A stretch of DNA of 64,000 bases from Arenicellales bacterium (GTDB lineage Bacteria; Pseudomonadota; Gammaproteobacteria; Arenicellales; JAJDZL01), in NCBI GenBank assembly GCA_951813075.1, contig OX638343.1, positions 2,025,001 to 2,089,000 of the forward strand. The letters run 5' to 3'. This document shows, piece by piece, positions 53,361-62,568 of the stretch; the first letter of the stretch is position 1; the number at the start of each line of letters is the position of its first letter. A program made the position numbers and the translations under genes. The notes beneath the pieces were generated by a model. It did no database searches. It was not told the DNA's origin and worked only from the letters and a program-made list of their open reading frames with translations.

Positions 53361-53954
53361 TTATTCGTTATCGTCGCGGGCAACTCGCCCCAAATAGCCG
53401 CCGTGATGGCGCAGTCCGTATTGCCGCTTGGTGACTCCCTTCAGCTCCATCAACGCAAGTGTGATCGCGTCAGCAATCGCATTCATGACAGCGATGCTGG
53501 AAGATGGCGTCAAACCAAGTGGACACGGCTCTTGGATATCACCCATTTCAAGAATCACATCGCTGTAAGCCCGCAGCTCTGAATCCGAATGTGAAGTGAT
53601 ACCGATAACCTTGCCCAATCCCAGTTGTTTTGCAAGCTGCAGCATTTCGATGACCTCGCGTGTTTTTCCGCTATTGGAGAAAACGACGATACAGTCGCCC
53701 TCGGAAATCACTCCGAGATCACCGTGCGCTGCCTCACCAGGATGAAGATAAACTGCCGGTGTACCTGTCGAACAAAGCGTTACGGCAAACTTACTTGCAA
53801 TGATTCCGGCTTTTCCCATTCCGGTTGTCAGCACTTTGCCTTCACAAGCGCGCAGCATATCTACTGCCGTCTCATAGACTGACGATACGTTGATGGACTG
53901 TATGGCTGATGCTTCAGCATTCAGGACATACCGAATTCGTTGTATGACATTCAT
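53361..53954 (-). CDS. SIS-domain sugar-phosphate isomerase, KdsD/GutQ-like without CBS
   Basis: This 197-residue protein consists of a SIS domain. It matches the N-terminal half of arabinose-5-phosphate isomerase (KdsD/KpsF/GutQ): TTGMGKAGIIASKFA, STGTPAVYLHPGEAAHGDLG, VVFSNSGKTREV and LGLTPSSSIAVMNAIADAI. The family usually has 320 to 330 residues because of two C-terminal CBS domains, which are absent here with a clean stop. Stand-alone KdsD-type SIS enzymes occur in some lineages and could still supply arabinose 5-phosphate for Kdo. It converges on the molybdoenzyme gene with 11 bases between stops. Confidence 0.82.
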   Translation of the reverse strand: MNVIQRIRYVLNAEASAIQSINVSSVYETAVDMLRACEGKVLTTGMGKAGIIASKFAVTLCSTGTPAVYLHPGEAAHGDLGVISEGDCIVVFSNSGKTREVIEMLQLAKQLGLGKVIGITSHSDSELRAYSDVILEMGDIQEPCPLGLTPSSSIAVMNAIADAITLALMELKGVTKRQYGLRHHGGYLGRVARDDNE

Positions 53955-54066
53955 TGATACAAAACCAGCCGCAGGTCAAAATTGGATGAAATTATAGCCC
54001 TGCTGAATTTTCAGCCGTTGCAAACTGCAGACTCCGATCTGCGAATTGAGTAAAGCAATTTTTTAA

Positions 54067-54089
54067 AAAGCCTTGCAGGCTCAGGCTTT
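54067..54089. repeat. 7-bp hairpin AAAGCCT/AGGCTTT
   Basis: AAAGCCT (54067-54073) pairs with AGGCTTT (54083-54089) around a 9-base loop. A T-rich run follows on the plus strand (GTTGGATTTTTTTGG) and TTTAAAAAA follows on the minus strand, so it could be a bidirectional terminator or part of a small repeat. Confidence 0.4.
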
Positions 54090-54420
54090 GTTGGATTTTT
54101 TTGGATTCGCCAGACAGCTGAAGTGTGCAGAGTATTCTAGAAAAAGCAAAGGGTCTTGGAAACCAGTTCGCAAGGCCTTGCGGCTCACCGGCGAAACGAC
54201 GAGGGTTTTGAGGTGGTTGTTACAAAGGATCTATTTAGCTATTTTGAAAATCCATTTCCCGACATAGCGCAGCGAAAACAAGGCAGAATCTGCCAGCGTA
54301 GCATGTGCAAGTCAGACACAATTTCACCGATTTAACTTAATCCGGGGAAATACATGACAATGCTCAGGAAGGTTTAACCACACAAAATAAAACTCACTGC
54401 CGTTTGCCATACACGCTGTG

Positions 54421-54448
54421 CATGACTTAACTTCTGTCGTAAGTCATG
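54421..54448. repeat. 9-bp perfect inverted repeat
   Basis: CATGACTTA (54421-54429) and TAAGTCATG (54440-54448) are exact reverse complements with a 10-base spacer. No gene starts close by and no T run follows. It may be a binding site or a small RNA hairpin. Confidence 0.4.
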
Positions 54449-54871
54449 TAGAGGATTGGACTGTCAAAGCTCGCGAACCTGCATGTTTCCAAGTCTGGCA
54501 TCAACCACAGGTACACACCAACGTCCAAATAAACACACTGTGTCAGCAGACAAAGTTGGGTGATCAGTATCGGGAGGATGAGTCGGAGTTTACACTAAAT
54601 TGCAACTTCTCAAAATCTCCCACCGCCTTTTTCTACACTGAAATTGTCACGTAACCATGTATCGAACAACTAGTGGGCAAGACACTGGTGTCAAGCGATT
54701 CGTCACCAAGCCGAGAACTGGTTTGAGAAAAATAATCCGCGCGTTGAAATTAAACACGCGACTCATATTGTGCATAAATTTACGCAATTCTTGAGTATAA
54801 ATAACATAAATACAATTAGTTACATAATATTCCATTCCGACTTCCACAAACTTTGAGCGAAATTGCAGGGC

Positions 54872-54900
54872 TTGACATAAAAAAAAGTACTTGCATTATT
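54872..54900 (+). promoter_or_regulatory. sigma-70-type promoter for trxA
   Basis: TTGACA at 54872-54877, a consensus -35, is followed after 17 bases by ATTATT at 54895-54900. The ATG of trxA is at 54970. A second possible set, TTGCAT 17 bases before ATAATG, overlaps it slightly downstream. Confidence 0.5.
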
Positions 54901-54969
54901 TTGATTTTTGTAAATAATGCTAATCCCTACTCCAGAATATGTTCTATTCACCACCAAAAGAATTCTCGT

Positions 54970-55302
54970 ATGTCAGATTCAATAGTACACGTCAGCGACA
55001 CGTCATTTGATGAGGATGTTATCAACTCATCCGTTCCTGTAATCGTCGATTATTGGGCCGAGTGGTGTGGTCCATGTAAAATGATCGCTCCGATTTTGGA
55101 AGAAGTTGCGGTGGAATATGCTGGTTCACTGAAAGTTGCCAAGTTGAATATTGACGACAATTCGCATACACCCACGAAATATGGGATTCGTGGAATCCCG
55201 ACACTGATGATTTTCAAAAATGGCATGGTCGAGGCTACAAAAGTCGGTGCCGTCTCAAAATCTCAGCTCACAGCATTTATTGACGGAGCAATTAACAATT
55301 GA
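54970..55302 (+). CDS. trxA: thioredoxin
   Basis: This 110-residue thiol-disulfide oxidoreductase has the active site WCGPC at residues 32-36, [10 protein letters not shown] with the cis-Pro, and a C-terminal helix. It supplies reducing power to ribonucleotide reductase, methionine sulfoxide reductase and, plausibly, the ArsC encoded elsewhere in this window. ATG 54970 is chosen over an upstream frame start at 54853 that lies before the promoter. The trxA-rho-rpmE order is typical of gammaproteobacteria. Confidence 0.95.
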   Translation: MSDSIVHVSDTSFDEDVINSSVPVIVDYWAEWCGPCKMIAPILEEVAVEYAGSLKVAKLNIDDNSHTPTKYGIRGIPTLMIFKNGMVEATKVGAVSKSQLTAFIDGAINN

Positions 55303-55320
55303 TCTCGGAAAGGTTATAAT
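55292..55320 (+). promoter_or_regulatory. sigma-70-type promoter for rho
   Basis: TTAACA at 55292-55297 and a consensus TATAAT at 55315-55320 are spaced by exactly 17 bases. The -35 box lies in the last codons of trxA. Transcription would begin near 55327, leaving a leader of about 150 bases before the rho ATG. Rho is autoregulated through its leader in E. coli, so a long leader fits. Confidence 0.65.
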
Positions 55321-55477
55321 TCACGCTGTCAATTTAGTATTCTAAATTCCGGCGGGCCATATCGGCCACAATTCTCTTCCCTTACGTCCAATTACCAACT
55401 ACTCACAAACACTTTCTTAATTCTCGGTGGCGCCTGCTGCCTTATCACCTATTGTGTCATCACAGAGGTACTTTTCT

Positions 55478-56746
55478 ATGGGAATAAGCTTAACGGAGCT
55501 AAAATCAAAATCACCCACTGAGTTGGTCGAAATCGCCCGCGGTTCAAACATCAATGGTGTGAGCAGGATGCGAAAGCAAGATCAAATCTTCGCGATCCTC
55601 AAAGCTGAGGCACGAAATGGCGGCAGCATTACCGGCGAAGGCGTAATGGAGGCGCTCCAAGACGGATTCGGTTTCCTTCGATCACCAACTAGTTCCTACC
55701 TTGCAGGACCTGACGACATCTACGTATCACCCAGTCAGATCCGTCGATTCAATCTTCGAACCGGAGACTCGGTGTCCGGACTGGTCAGACCGCCTAAAGA
55801 TTCGGAACGGTATTTTGCTTTACTCAAGGTAGAGAAAATCAACGATGAAGACCTGGACAAACTCAAGGACAAGGTTCTGTTTGAGAATCTCACCCCGTTG
55901 CATCCGGATCAACGTATGCGGCTCGAACTGGGCAACGGTAGTACTGAAGACCTGACAGCGAGAATCATTGATCTCGTCGCACCCATCGGCAAAGGTCAGC
56001 GCGGACTGATTGTATCCGCACCAAAGACAGGAAAGACCGTCATGTTGCAGCAGATTGCACATTCAATTACCGCGAACAATCCGGATGTTGAACTGATCGT
56101 GCTGCTGATTGATGAACGCCCGGAAGAAGTGACTGAAATGCAGCGCTCGGTCCGCGGCGAGGTTGTGTCATCAACGTTTGATGAACCTGCCTCACGCCAC
56201 ATCCAGGTGGCTGAGATGGTCATCGAAAAAGCCAAGCGACTGGTTGAACACAAGCGCGACGTGGTCATACTTCTGGATTCGATCACCCGACTCGCACGCG
56301 CATACAATACAGTAGCCCCGGCCTCCGGGAAGGTTTTGACAGGAGGTGTTGACTCAAACGCCCTGCAGAGACCAAAGCGGTTTTTCGGTGCTGCAAGAAA
56401 TATCGAAGAAGGTGGCAGCATCACGATTCTTGCCACCGCATTGATCGAAACTGGCTCGAAAATGGACGAGGTAATCTACGAAGAGTTCAAGGGTACTGGG
56501 AATATGGAGATTCACCTTGACCGCCGCATCGCTGAAAAACGTGTCTATCCGTCAATCATCATTGCGAAGTCCGGAACAAGACGCGAAGAACTGCTGACGG
56601 AACCGATGGAGCTCAAGATGATTTGGGCGATTCGTCGATTGTTACATTCGCATGACGATATCGAAGCAATTGAACTGTTGATAGAGCGACTTCGCGCAAC
56701 AAAAACCAACTCAGAATTTTTTGCTTCAATGAAACGCGCATCCTGA
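55478..56746 (+). CDS. rho: transcription termination factor Rho
   Basis: This 422-residue hexameric RNA helicase ends transcription at Rho-dependent sites. The N-terminal RNA-binding domain has DGFGFLR and the Walker A motif is APKTGKT, followed by [14 protein letters not shown], the Q-loop/R-loop region [19 protein letters not shown] and [15 protein letters not shown]. The length is normal. ATG 55478, with AGAGG about 9 bases upstream, starts MGISLTELK; an upstream frame opening at 55427 is not used. Confidence 0.97.
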   Translation: MGISLTELKSKSPTELVEIARGSNINGVSRMRKQDQIFAILKAEARNGGSITGEGVMEALQDGFGFLRSPTSSYLAGPDDIYVSPSQIRRFNLRTGDSVSGLVRPPKDSERYFALLKVEKINDEDLDKLKDKVLFENLTPLHPDQRMRLELGNGSTEDLTARIIDLVAPIGKGQRGLIVSAPKTGKTVMLQQIAHSITANNPDVELIVLLIDERPEEVTEMQRSVRGEVVSSTFDEPASRHIQVAEMVIEKAKRLVEHKRDVVILLDSITRLARAYNTVAPASGKVLTGGVDSNALQRPKRFFGAARNIEEGGSITILATALIETGSKMDEVIYEEFKGTGNMEIHLDRRIAEKRVYPSIIIAKSGTRREELLTEPMELKMIWAIRRLLHSHDDIEAIELLIERLRATKTNSEFFASMKRAS

Positions 56747-56925
56747 CAAGCTGCTTGACAGGATTCAAACTTCAGCATTTAGGAGATCTCTGCAAAATTC
56801 TTGAGACTCAGACAAATCCAATCTGCTAATATATCGTCTTTCGTGATTTTGTAGACGCATTGCACAGTCTGAACAATAATTTTCGATCTTTCTTTGAAAA
56901 ATCTTAATCCAGGTATACGAAACCC

Positions 56926-57126
56926 ATGAAACAAGGCATTCACCCGAAATATTCAACCATCAAGGTCACCTGCGTCTGTGGGAATAGTTTCGAGACGAGT
57001 TCCACTTTGCAAAAGGAATTGAACATCGAAATCTGCTCTGTTTGTCATCCATTCTATACCGGCAAACAGAAGATCATTGACACCGCCGGGCGGGTTGGAC
57101 GCTTCAAGGAGAAGTACGGACTCTGA
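56926..57126 (+). CDS. rpmE: 50S ribosomal protein L31, zinc-binding form
   Basis: This 66-residue ribosomal protein is the C+ (type A) form that holds zinc with Cys16, Cys18, Cys37 and Cys40. The segment [10 protein letters not shown] is diagnostic. It lies 179 bases after rho, with no clear terminator between. The end KEKYGL is typical. Confidence 0.95.
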   Translation: MKQGIHPKYSTIKVTCVCGNSFETSSTLQKELNIEICSVCHPFYTGKQKIIDTAGRVGRFKEKYGL

Positions 57127-57184
57127 GAGTTCTTGCTGTCTGTCGTCAGAAAGTCTGTTTCGACACTGATGACATCCCCATACC

Positions 57185-58093
57185 GTGCATAGCACGCAAC
57201 CCACCACAGTTTCAGAACATGTTGACTGGGCGCTTGCGCGTCTGGAGCAATCTGATTCGTTCTTCGGACATGGATGCGACAACGCCCGCGATGAGGCCAT
57301 TTGGGCAACATTGCACGTGGCCGAATTGATTGATCATGAATTCGAAGAAGTCTGTGACCAAAAACTGAGTGATGAGCAAAGTTCCAGGATCCAGGCACTA
57401 GTTCATGAGAGAATCAAATCCAGAAAGCCGCTTGCCTACCTGATTCGAGAAGCATGGTTCGCAGGATTCGCGTTCTATATTGACGAACGCGCAATCGTTC
57501 CACGATCACATTTCGGAGATCTGATCCAAGACGGTTTCGTTCCTTGGGTCAGGCCAGAATCCGCCCGCAACATACTGGACCTCTGCACTGGAAGTGGGTG
57601 TATCGCGGTTGCGATGGCACTACACTACCCAGATGCGTTGATTGATGCAGTCGATATTGACCGCGATGCGCTGGAAGTAGCCCAAGTCAATGTTACGCGT
57701 TTTGCTGTAGGCGAACGAGTCCGATTGATAGAAAGCGACTTATTCGAAAAGATTGAGGAAAACCGCTACGATCTGATCGTATGCAACCCGCCATATGTCA
57801 GCAGTTCTGATACAGACGACCTGCCCGCAGAATACCAACATGAGCCGCGACTGGCCCTGGAAGCGAAAGATGAGGGTCTCGAGATCGTGAAGAAGATTCT
57901 TCGGGATGGAATTCAACATCTTTCCGACAACGGTCACTTGCTGATAGAACTTGGTGAATCGGCGAAAATTCTGGAATCACAATTCGCAGACGTTCCGTTC
58001 TTCTGGCTGACATCAAGAAGTGGCGAATCGGTAGTATTGCTGATCAGCGCACAGCAACTGAAGACATACGAGTCCAGTTTCAGTTGTATCTGA
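57185..58093 (+). CDS. prmB: ribosomal protein L3 glutamine N5-methyltransferase
   Basis: This 302-residue SAM-dependent methyltransferase has the NPPY motif (CNPPYVSSSD) that binds the side-chain amide, and the SAM-binding region LDLCTGSGCIAVAMA. The N-terminal helical domain and the VPRSHF segment match PrmB rather than PrmC. It methylates a glutamine of ribosomal protein L3. GTG 57185 is used as start. It converges on the rubredoxin gene with 13 bases between the stops. Confidence 0.88.
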   Translation: MHSTQPTTVSEHVDWALARLEQSDSFFGHGCDNARDEAIWATLHVAELIDHEFEEVCDQKLSDEQSSRIQALVHERIKSRKPLAYLIREAWFAGFAFYIDERAIVPRSHFGDLIQDGFVPWVRPESARNILDLCTGSGCIAVAMALHYPDALIDAVDIDRDALEVAQVNVTRFAVGERVRLIESDLFEKIEENRYDLIVCNPPYVSSSDTDDLPAEYQHEPRLALEAKDEGLEIVKKILRDGIQHLSDNGHLLIELGESAKILESQFADVPFFWLTSRSGESVVLLISAQQLKTYESSFSCI

Positions 58094-58106
58094 AAATAGC
58101 AATCGA

Positions 58107-58277
58107 CTAGATTTCAATCATGTCGAAATCAGCTTTTGAGGCCGAGCAATCCGGACACGTCCAAGAGTCAGGGATATCTTCCCAACGAGTTCCAGCAGCT
58201 ATTCCTTCTTCAGGCATGCCAAACTCCTCCTCATAGAGGAATCCACATACCACACACATATATACCTTGTAGTCCAT
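58107..58277 (-). CDS. rubredoxin (56 residues)
   Basis: This short gene encodes a rubredoxin with one FeS4 site. The first pair of iron ligands is Cys8 and Cys11 in MCVVCGFLY, the second Cys41 and Cys44 in TCPDCSASK. The hallmark aromatic residues and [11 protein letters not shown] are in place. It is a small cytoplasmic electron carrier. It lies 96 bases downstream of phaR on the same strand and converges on prmB. No Shine-Dalgarno site is seen before the ATG at 58277. Confidence 0.93.
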   Translation of the reverse strand: MDYKVYMCVVCGFLYEEEFGMPEEGIAAGTRWEDIPDSWTCPDCSASKADFDMIEI

Positions 58278-58373
58278 AGCAGTGATTGAATTGCCGCGCT
58301 TTCGGTATGACTGTCGAAAAAATCTGTCTGTATGGGCGTAACAGACTGATTGTGCAAGTAACGAAACAGCGAG

Positions 58374-58841
58374 TCAGTTATCTTTGTCAGTTGGCTGAAT
58401 GCCGTACATTTTTAACATCTGCTGCTGCATATCGGTCCACAGTTTTAAATTCTTTTGCGTCATATCGCTGACTGACGACATACCGCTTACGTTCAGAAAC
58501 TCATTTAATTGGTTCTGATAGGCCTGCTGTTGACCATTGACGATTGAAACGGTTTTGCTCAGATAGTCTGTGAATACATTTTGAAACGCCCCGCCATAGA
58601 ACTGGATCATCTGACGCAGCACGTCCGTCGTAAACATCGGCTGACCGCCGAGTTCCTGCTCAGCGATGACCTGGAGCAGAACCTGTCTGGTAATATCGTC
58701 ACCTGTGGTGACATCGGTTACGACAAATTCAACACCGTCGAGCACCAGTTGCCGCACTTCCGACGAATTCACATACTTCTTTTCGACAGTGTCGTAAAGA
58801 CGTCTGTTCGAGTACTTCTTGATGATTCTTGGGTCGTCCAT
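58374..58841 (-). CDS. phaR: polyhydroxyalkanoate synthesis repressor PhaR
   Basis: This 155-residue protein begins MDDPRIIKKYSNRRLYDT, the invariant PhaR DNA-binding start, followed by the PHA accumulation-regulator domain (LLQVIAEQE, QMIQFYGGAFQ). PhaR represses phasin and PHA genes and is titrated onto nascent granules. ATG 58841 is used; an in-frame opening at 58931 lies inside phaB. It starts 7 bases after phaB on the same strand. Confidence 0.92.
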   Translation of the reverse strand: MDDPRIIKKYSNRRLYDTVEKKYVNSSEVRQLVLDGVEFVVTDVTTGDDITRQVLLQVIAEQELGGQPMFTTDVLRQMIQFYGGAFQNVFTDYLSKTVSIVNGQQQAYQNQLNEFLNVSGMSSVSDMTQKNLKLWTDMQQQMLKMYGIQPTDKDN

Positions 58842-58848
58842 TACACAC

Positions 58849-59574
58849 TCAGTACATATGCTGTCCGCCGTTGATGTCAATTGTCGACCCGGTAATGAAT
58901 GAAGCCTCCTCATCCACCAGGAACAACACACCCCGTGCGATATCCTCTGCGCGCCCTAATCGCCCAACCGGAATCGTACGAATAATTTTTTCAAGCACTC
59001 TTTCCGGTACCGCACGCACCATGTCGGTGTCGACATATCCGGGCGCAATTGCGTTGACAGTAATACCCTTGCCAGCACCTTCCTTGGCAAGCGCTTTGGT
59101 GAATCCGTGAATACCTGATTTTGAAGCAGAATAGTTGACCTGACCATATTGACCAGCTTGGCCGTTAACCGAACCTATATTGACGATTCGTCCAAAGCCG
59201 CGTTCGCGCATGCCTTCGATCACACAACGGCACATATTGAAACAGGACGAAAGGTTCGTCTGCAAAACTTCATTCCACTGCTCAAACTCCATCGAATGAA
59301 GTGTCCTGTCTCGAGTTATGCCGGCATTGTTGACAACAATATCGATATCACCGAGATCTTCCGTGATTTTTGCCACCCCAGTCTGGCATTGTTCAAAATC
59401 GCTTACGTCAAATTGATAGGCAGGAATTCCGGTTCTTTCACTGAACTGGGCGGCGCGTTCTTTATTGCCAGCATAGTTTGCAGCAACACTGTATCCTGCC
59501 TTGGAAAGCGCGATTGAAACTGCCTCACCGATACCCCTTGTACCGCCTGTAACAACTGCAACTTGTGAACTCAT
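58849..59574 (-). CDS. phaB: acetoacetyl-CoA reductase
   Basis: This 241-residue short-chain dehydrogenase reduces acetoacetyl-CoA to (R)-3-hydroxybutyryl-CoA with NADPH, the second step of poly-3-hydroxybutyrate synthesis. The cofactor loop TGGTRGIG is at residues 9-16, NNAGIT follows, and the catalytic set is Ser135, Tyr148 and Lys152 (NYSASK). The typical PhaB segment VNGQAGQYGQ is present. It is divergent from phaE-phaC and coupled with phaR. No phaA thiolase lies in the window. Confidence 0.92.
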   Translation of the reverse strand: MSSQVAVVTGGTRGIGEAVSIALSKAGYSVAANYAGNKERAAQFSERTGIPAYQFDVSDFEQCQTGVAKITEDLGDIDIVVNNAGITRDRTLHSMEFEQWNEVLQTNLSSCFNMCRCVIEGMRERGFGRIVNIGSVNGQAGQYGQVNYSASKSGIHGFTKALAKEGAGKGITVNAIAPGYVDTDMVRAVPERVLEKIIRTIPVGRLGRAEDIARGVLFLVDEEASFITGSTIDINGGQHMY

Positions 59575-59964
59575 TCATCTGTCCTTGATGTAATTTGTAA
59601 AATTCGTATTGTACTATTATCGAATACTCGCACGATGTATTCACAGAGTCTGACAAACGCCTGTCTGAAGAATGACTGCGCCTGAAGCTGGCAAGTTTCA
59701 GAGGTGTTCGGAGTACGTTGCGATTGCTTCCAGACGTTTCTGAGACAATGGACCGCTGGACAACCAAACACCGAAAGAGTATCTTTACGCTCCCAATGAA
59801 CTTAAAGTCTTGCTGTATCAACCATCACCGTATTGCCAATTCAACTAAAGTGACATCATTCATTAGATGCGTCTTTCCTCCAATTTCAAGGAAATCGAAA
59901 TGCAATACCACAGCGACGGGAATCGAGACCGATCTATCCGACTTAAATCTGGAATCTGAAAGCT
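59575..59964. other. divergent intergenic region between phaB and phaE
   Basis: About 390 bases hold the promoters of both pha transcription units. No gene is evident, and I could not fix a confident promoter pair or a PhaR site by eye. Open frames at 59525-59821 (minus) and 59718-59972 (plus) lack domains. Confidence 0.5.
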
Positions 59965-60822
59965 ATGTTTAATCCTTGGGCGACGCAGGTCCCAACCGAT
60001 TTATATTCGATGTGGAGCAAAGCGTGGCCAACACCACCGCCGACATCATCGGTGTACTCGCAAATGCACGAACTTGGCGATGCTTTTTTTGCCGTGTTTA
60101 AAGCCGGACAAAATCAATCAGATCAGACGACCAGACAACAGCAAATAGAACAGATGGTGAGACAATTCACCATCAACCCGATCATGTCGACCTTCCCGGC
60201 AACGACGGGATTTGCGAGTCACAATCCTTGGCAGCAATTGTTCGGCCAAAACAGTACGCTGATGGATTCAAGGCTGACAGGCAATCATCCGCCAGCTCTG
60301 GGAATCGGACGAGAGTATCAGGAAGATTGGAGCAAACTTCTCAGACTGCAACAGGAGTATGAATCGGCGTTGCGGAAGTTCACGACGGTGTTCGACAAGT
60401 TCACCCTTGCTGCGAGCGAACGCTTTATCGAATCAATTTCGGATTTTGATGAAAACACGGGCTTTGAGGAAGTATGTCGACGGTGGATTGACTGTTGTGA
60501 CAGTGAGTTTCAGAAAATAGCCAGTACCCAGGACTATTGCGTTGCATATGGGGCGCTGATCAATGCCTACATGAGACTGCTGCGTCATGGAACCAAGATT
60601 CAAGAACAGTGTGCCACTATGATGGGACAGCCGACGAGAACCGAATTGGAGAACCTGCACCTGAAAAACAAACAAGCCAGCGCGCAGATCGAAAACCTCA
60701 GTCTGAAAATCCAGGATCTGGAGAAACGTGTGGAGAGTGCACAAGCATCTCAGCGCAAACAATCAACGAGAAAATCGACTATGCCCAAAAAATCCGCCGC
60801 GCAAAGCAAGAAGCGAAAATAG
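59965..60822 (+). CDS. phaE: class III poly-3-hydroxyalkanoate synthase subunit PhaE
   Basis: This 285-residue subunit pairs with PhaC to form class III PHA synthase. A typical PhaE middle region (NPWQQLF, and the helices around EYQEDWSKLLRLQQEYESA) is followed by WIDCCDSEFQK and a C-terminal coiled-coil (LKNKQASAQIENLSLKIQDL), then a Lys-rich tail. PhaE has no catalytic residues and activates PhaC. The start has no strong ribosome binding site. phaC begins 10 bases later. Confidence 0.88.
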   Translation: MFNPWATQVPTDLYSMWSKAWPTPPPTSSVYSQMHELGDAFFAVFKAGQNQSDQTTRQQQIEQMVRQFTINPIMSTFPATTGFASHNPWQQLFGQNSTLMDSRLTGNHPPALGIGREYQEDWSKLLRLQQEYESALRKFTTVFDKFTLAASERFIESISDFDENTGFEEVCRRWIDCCDSEFQKIASTQDYCVAYGALINAYMRLLRHGTKIQEQCATMMGQPTRTELENLHLKNKQASAQIENLSLKIQDLEKRVESAQASQRKQSTRKSTMPKKSAAQSKKRK

Positions 60823-60831
60823 CAAGAACAG

Positions 60832-61887
60832 ATGCAGAATTTCGAAAAATTTCTTAAGGAGTCAGTACAGTTCCAAACACAGCTCGCGCAAGTCGCGGGT
60901 GCGACCGTTGATCTCGGTGAAATTCGCGTCGGAACGACTCCAAAAGACCTGATTGATCAGATTGACGGTGTATGCCTTTACCGATATCAACCTGTTTCAG
61001 ATTCAGTGACAACTTCAAACCCCCTGCTTATCGTTTATGCTCTGGTCAATCGTCCATATATTGTGGACCTTTACCAACAACGATCGTTGGTTCAAGGCCT
61101 GCTTGCTCAGGGTGTAGATGTATATCTTATTGACTGGGGATATCCAGGCCCCGGCGATCGCCACTTGGATCTCGAACAATACGTCTCAGTGCTGATCGAT
61201 CGGTGTGTAACCCAGACACTACAACACTCTGGCGCAACACAAGTGAATATACTCGGCATATGCCAAGGCGGCACCATGAGTCTTTGCTACTCGGCGTTGC
61301 AGCCAAGTAAAGTAAAAAATCTGATCACCATGGTTACACCGGTTGACTTCCATACTTCGGACAACATACTAACACATTGGTTTCGCGAGATTGATGTCGA
61401 CCTTCTCGTCGATACCATGGGGAATGTCCCAGGAACACTTTTGAACGGTATCTTCCTATCGCTGAGGCCGTTCAAGTTGGGAGTTGAAAAATATCTGGAT
61501 TTTGTCAAGATTTCCGATAATCCGGAAAAAGTGGAAAACTTCATGCGGATGGAAAAATGGATATTCGACAGTCCAGATCAAACGGGCGAAATGTTCCGTG
61601 AATTCCTAAAGAGATTTTTCCACGAAAATCGCCTGGTGACAGGCGGGCTTTCAATCGGCGGGGAATTTGTGGACATGAAGTCTGTTACCCAGCCGTTGTT
61701 GAATATTTTCGCCAAACAGGATCACTTGGTCCCACCAGCATCATCGCAGGCGCTGAAATACCTGACCGGTTCCAACGACTATTCGGAACTGGTATATGAC
61801 ACGGGTCATATCGGCATCTACGTGAGCGGCAAAGCCGGTCGTGACATTCCGCTGAAAATTTCAAACTGGCTTCGAGAACGAAACTGA
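60832..61887 (+). CDS. phaC: class III poly-3-hydroxyalkanoate synthase subunit PhaC
   Basis: This 351-residue alpha/beta-hydrolase-fold catalytic subunit polymerises 3-hydroxyacyl-CoA. The lipase-like box GICQGG holds nucleophile Cys144, Asp297 lies in AKQDHLVPP, and His326 in DTGHIGIYV completes the triad. WGYPGPGDR and TMVTPVDFHT are family segments. The length of about 350 residues together with a separate PhaE marks class III, as in purple-sulfur bacteria and cyanobacteria. It converges on the SPOR gene. Confidence 0.94.
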   Translation: MQNFEKFLKESVQFQTQLAQVAGATVDLGEIRVGTTPKDLIDQIDGVCLYRYQPVSDSVTTSNPLLIVYALVNRPYIVDLYQQRSLVQGLLAQGVDVYLIDWGYPGPGDRHLDLEQYVSVLIDRCVTQTLQHSGATQVNILGICQGGTMSLCYSALQPSKVKNLITMVTPVDFHTSDNILTHWFREIDVDLLVDTMGNVPGTLLNGIFLSLRPFKLGVEKYLDFVKISDNPEKVENFMRMEKWIFDSPDQTGEMFREFLKRFFHENRLVTGGLSIGGEFVDMKSVTQPLLNIFAKQDHLVPPASSQALKYLTGSNDYSELVYDTGHIGIYVSGKAGRDIPLKISNWLRERN

Positions 61888-61898
61888 GGCCGAATTGA

Positions 61899-61919
61899 CC
61901 GAATCAGTTCTTGATTCGG
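61899..61919. terminator. possible bidirectional terminator between phaC and the SPOR gene
   Basis: CCGAATCA (61899-61906) pairs exactly with TGATTCGG (61912-61919) around a 5-base loop. It sits at the convergent ends of phaC and the SPOR gene and overlaps the last codons of the latter. No T run follows on either strand, so efficiency is uncertain. Confidence 0.35.
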
Positions 61920-62536
61920 AATCTTATCGATGGATACCCGATGCCTTCCAAGAAAGCGCTGGTTTCGCTTAACGCCTGCAACTGGTCAAATGGACCAAGC
62001 CGGACTCGGAAAAATTCTCCCCGGCCCTCGACTGTCACCTTTTGAATGAATGCCTGCTGACCGCTCAACGCAAGTTTTGCCTTTACCGCGTCCGCATCCT
62101 CGAATTTGTTGAACGATCCAACCTGCAGCACATATTTTGAACTTTCAGGTACTGACGTGGAATCAGTAGCGGGTTCTGGCTGATTTTTCGTCTCTTCAGG
62201 TTGGGGTGCTTTGGCTGTTTGCGTTTGCGGTTCCGGAGTGATTGTCTGCGGCAACACGTATTCATCTTCCAGCAGAAACTCGTGATAGCTGAATTGAAGC
62301 TTCGGTTGGGGGTCAGTTTTGGATTCGTTCGTTGTGCTTTGGGGGTCGGTTGCATCATCACGGTTTACGGCTAAATCAATCAGACTGTCGATACCTGCTC
62401 CGATATCCGACGGTCTGTCTTTGATTACTCCCAAAAACAGTCCAGTTGAGATTCCGCCGACCAACAGTCCCAGTGCGAACAAGCCGAATCCAGATGATTT
62501 TCGTCCGCTTCCCCTTTTACTTCGCTTACGCGCCAT
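61904..62536 (-). CDS. SPOR-domain membrane protein, FtsN-like
   Basis: This 210-residue bitopic protein has a basic cytoplasmic start (MARKRSKRGSGRK), one transmembrane helix at about residues 17-37, a Pro/Gln/Thr-rich periplasmic linker and a C-terminal SPOR domain starting YVLQVGSFNKFEDAD. SPOR domains bind denuded septal peptidoglycan. In many gammaproteobacteria the gene after argS encodes such a protein, often called FtsN-like; here a DNA methyltransferase gene lies between them. Confidence 0.87.
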   Translation of the reverse strand: MARKRSKRGSGRKSSGFGLFALGLLVGGISTGLFLGVIKDRPSDIGAGIDSLIDLAVNRDDATDPQSTTNESKTDPQPKLQFSYHEFLLEDEYVLPQTITPEPQTQTAKAPQPEETKNQPEPATDSTSVPESSKYVLQVGSFNKFEDADAVKAKLALSGQQAFIQKVTVEGRGEFFRVRLGPFDQLQALSETSAFLEGIGYPSIRFRIKN

Positions 62537-62568
62537 AGTGAATTATTCTCGTCCCTTATGTTGATTGG

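Larger units (their letters stand above)
53955..54871. other. long non-coding region with palindromes
   Basis: Nearly 0.9 kb between a minus-strand isomerase and the trxA promoter has no convincing gene. It contains a 7-bp hairpin at 54067-54089, a 14-base palindrome CGCAAGGCCTTGCG at 54169-54182 and a 9-bp inverted repeat at 54421-54448. The words CCTTGCAGGCTCA (54071-54083) and CCTTGCGGCTCA (54175-54186) are near repeats about 100 bases apart, which suggests remains of a repetitive element. An open frame at 54073-54267 has no recognisable domain. Confidence 0.45.
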
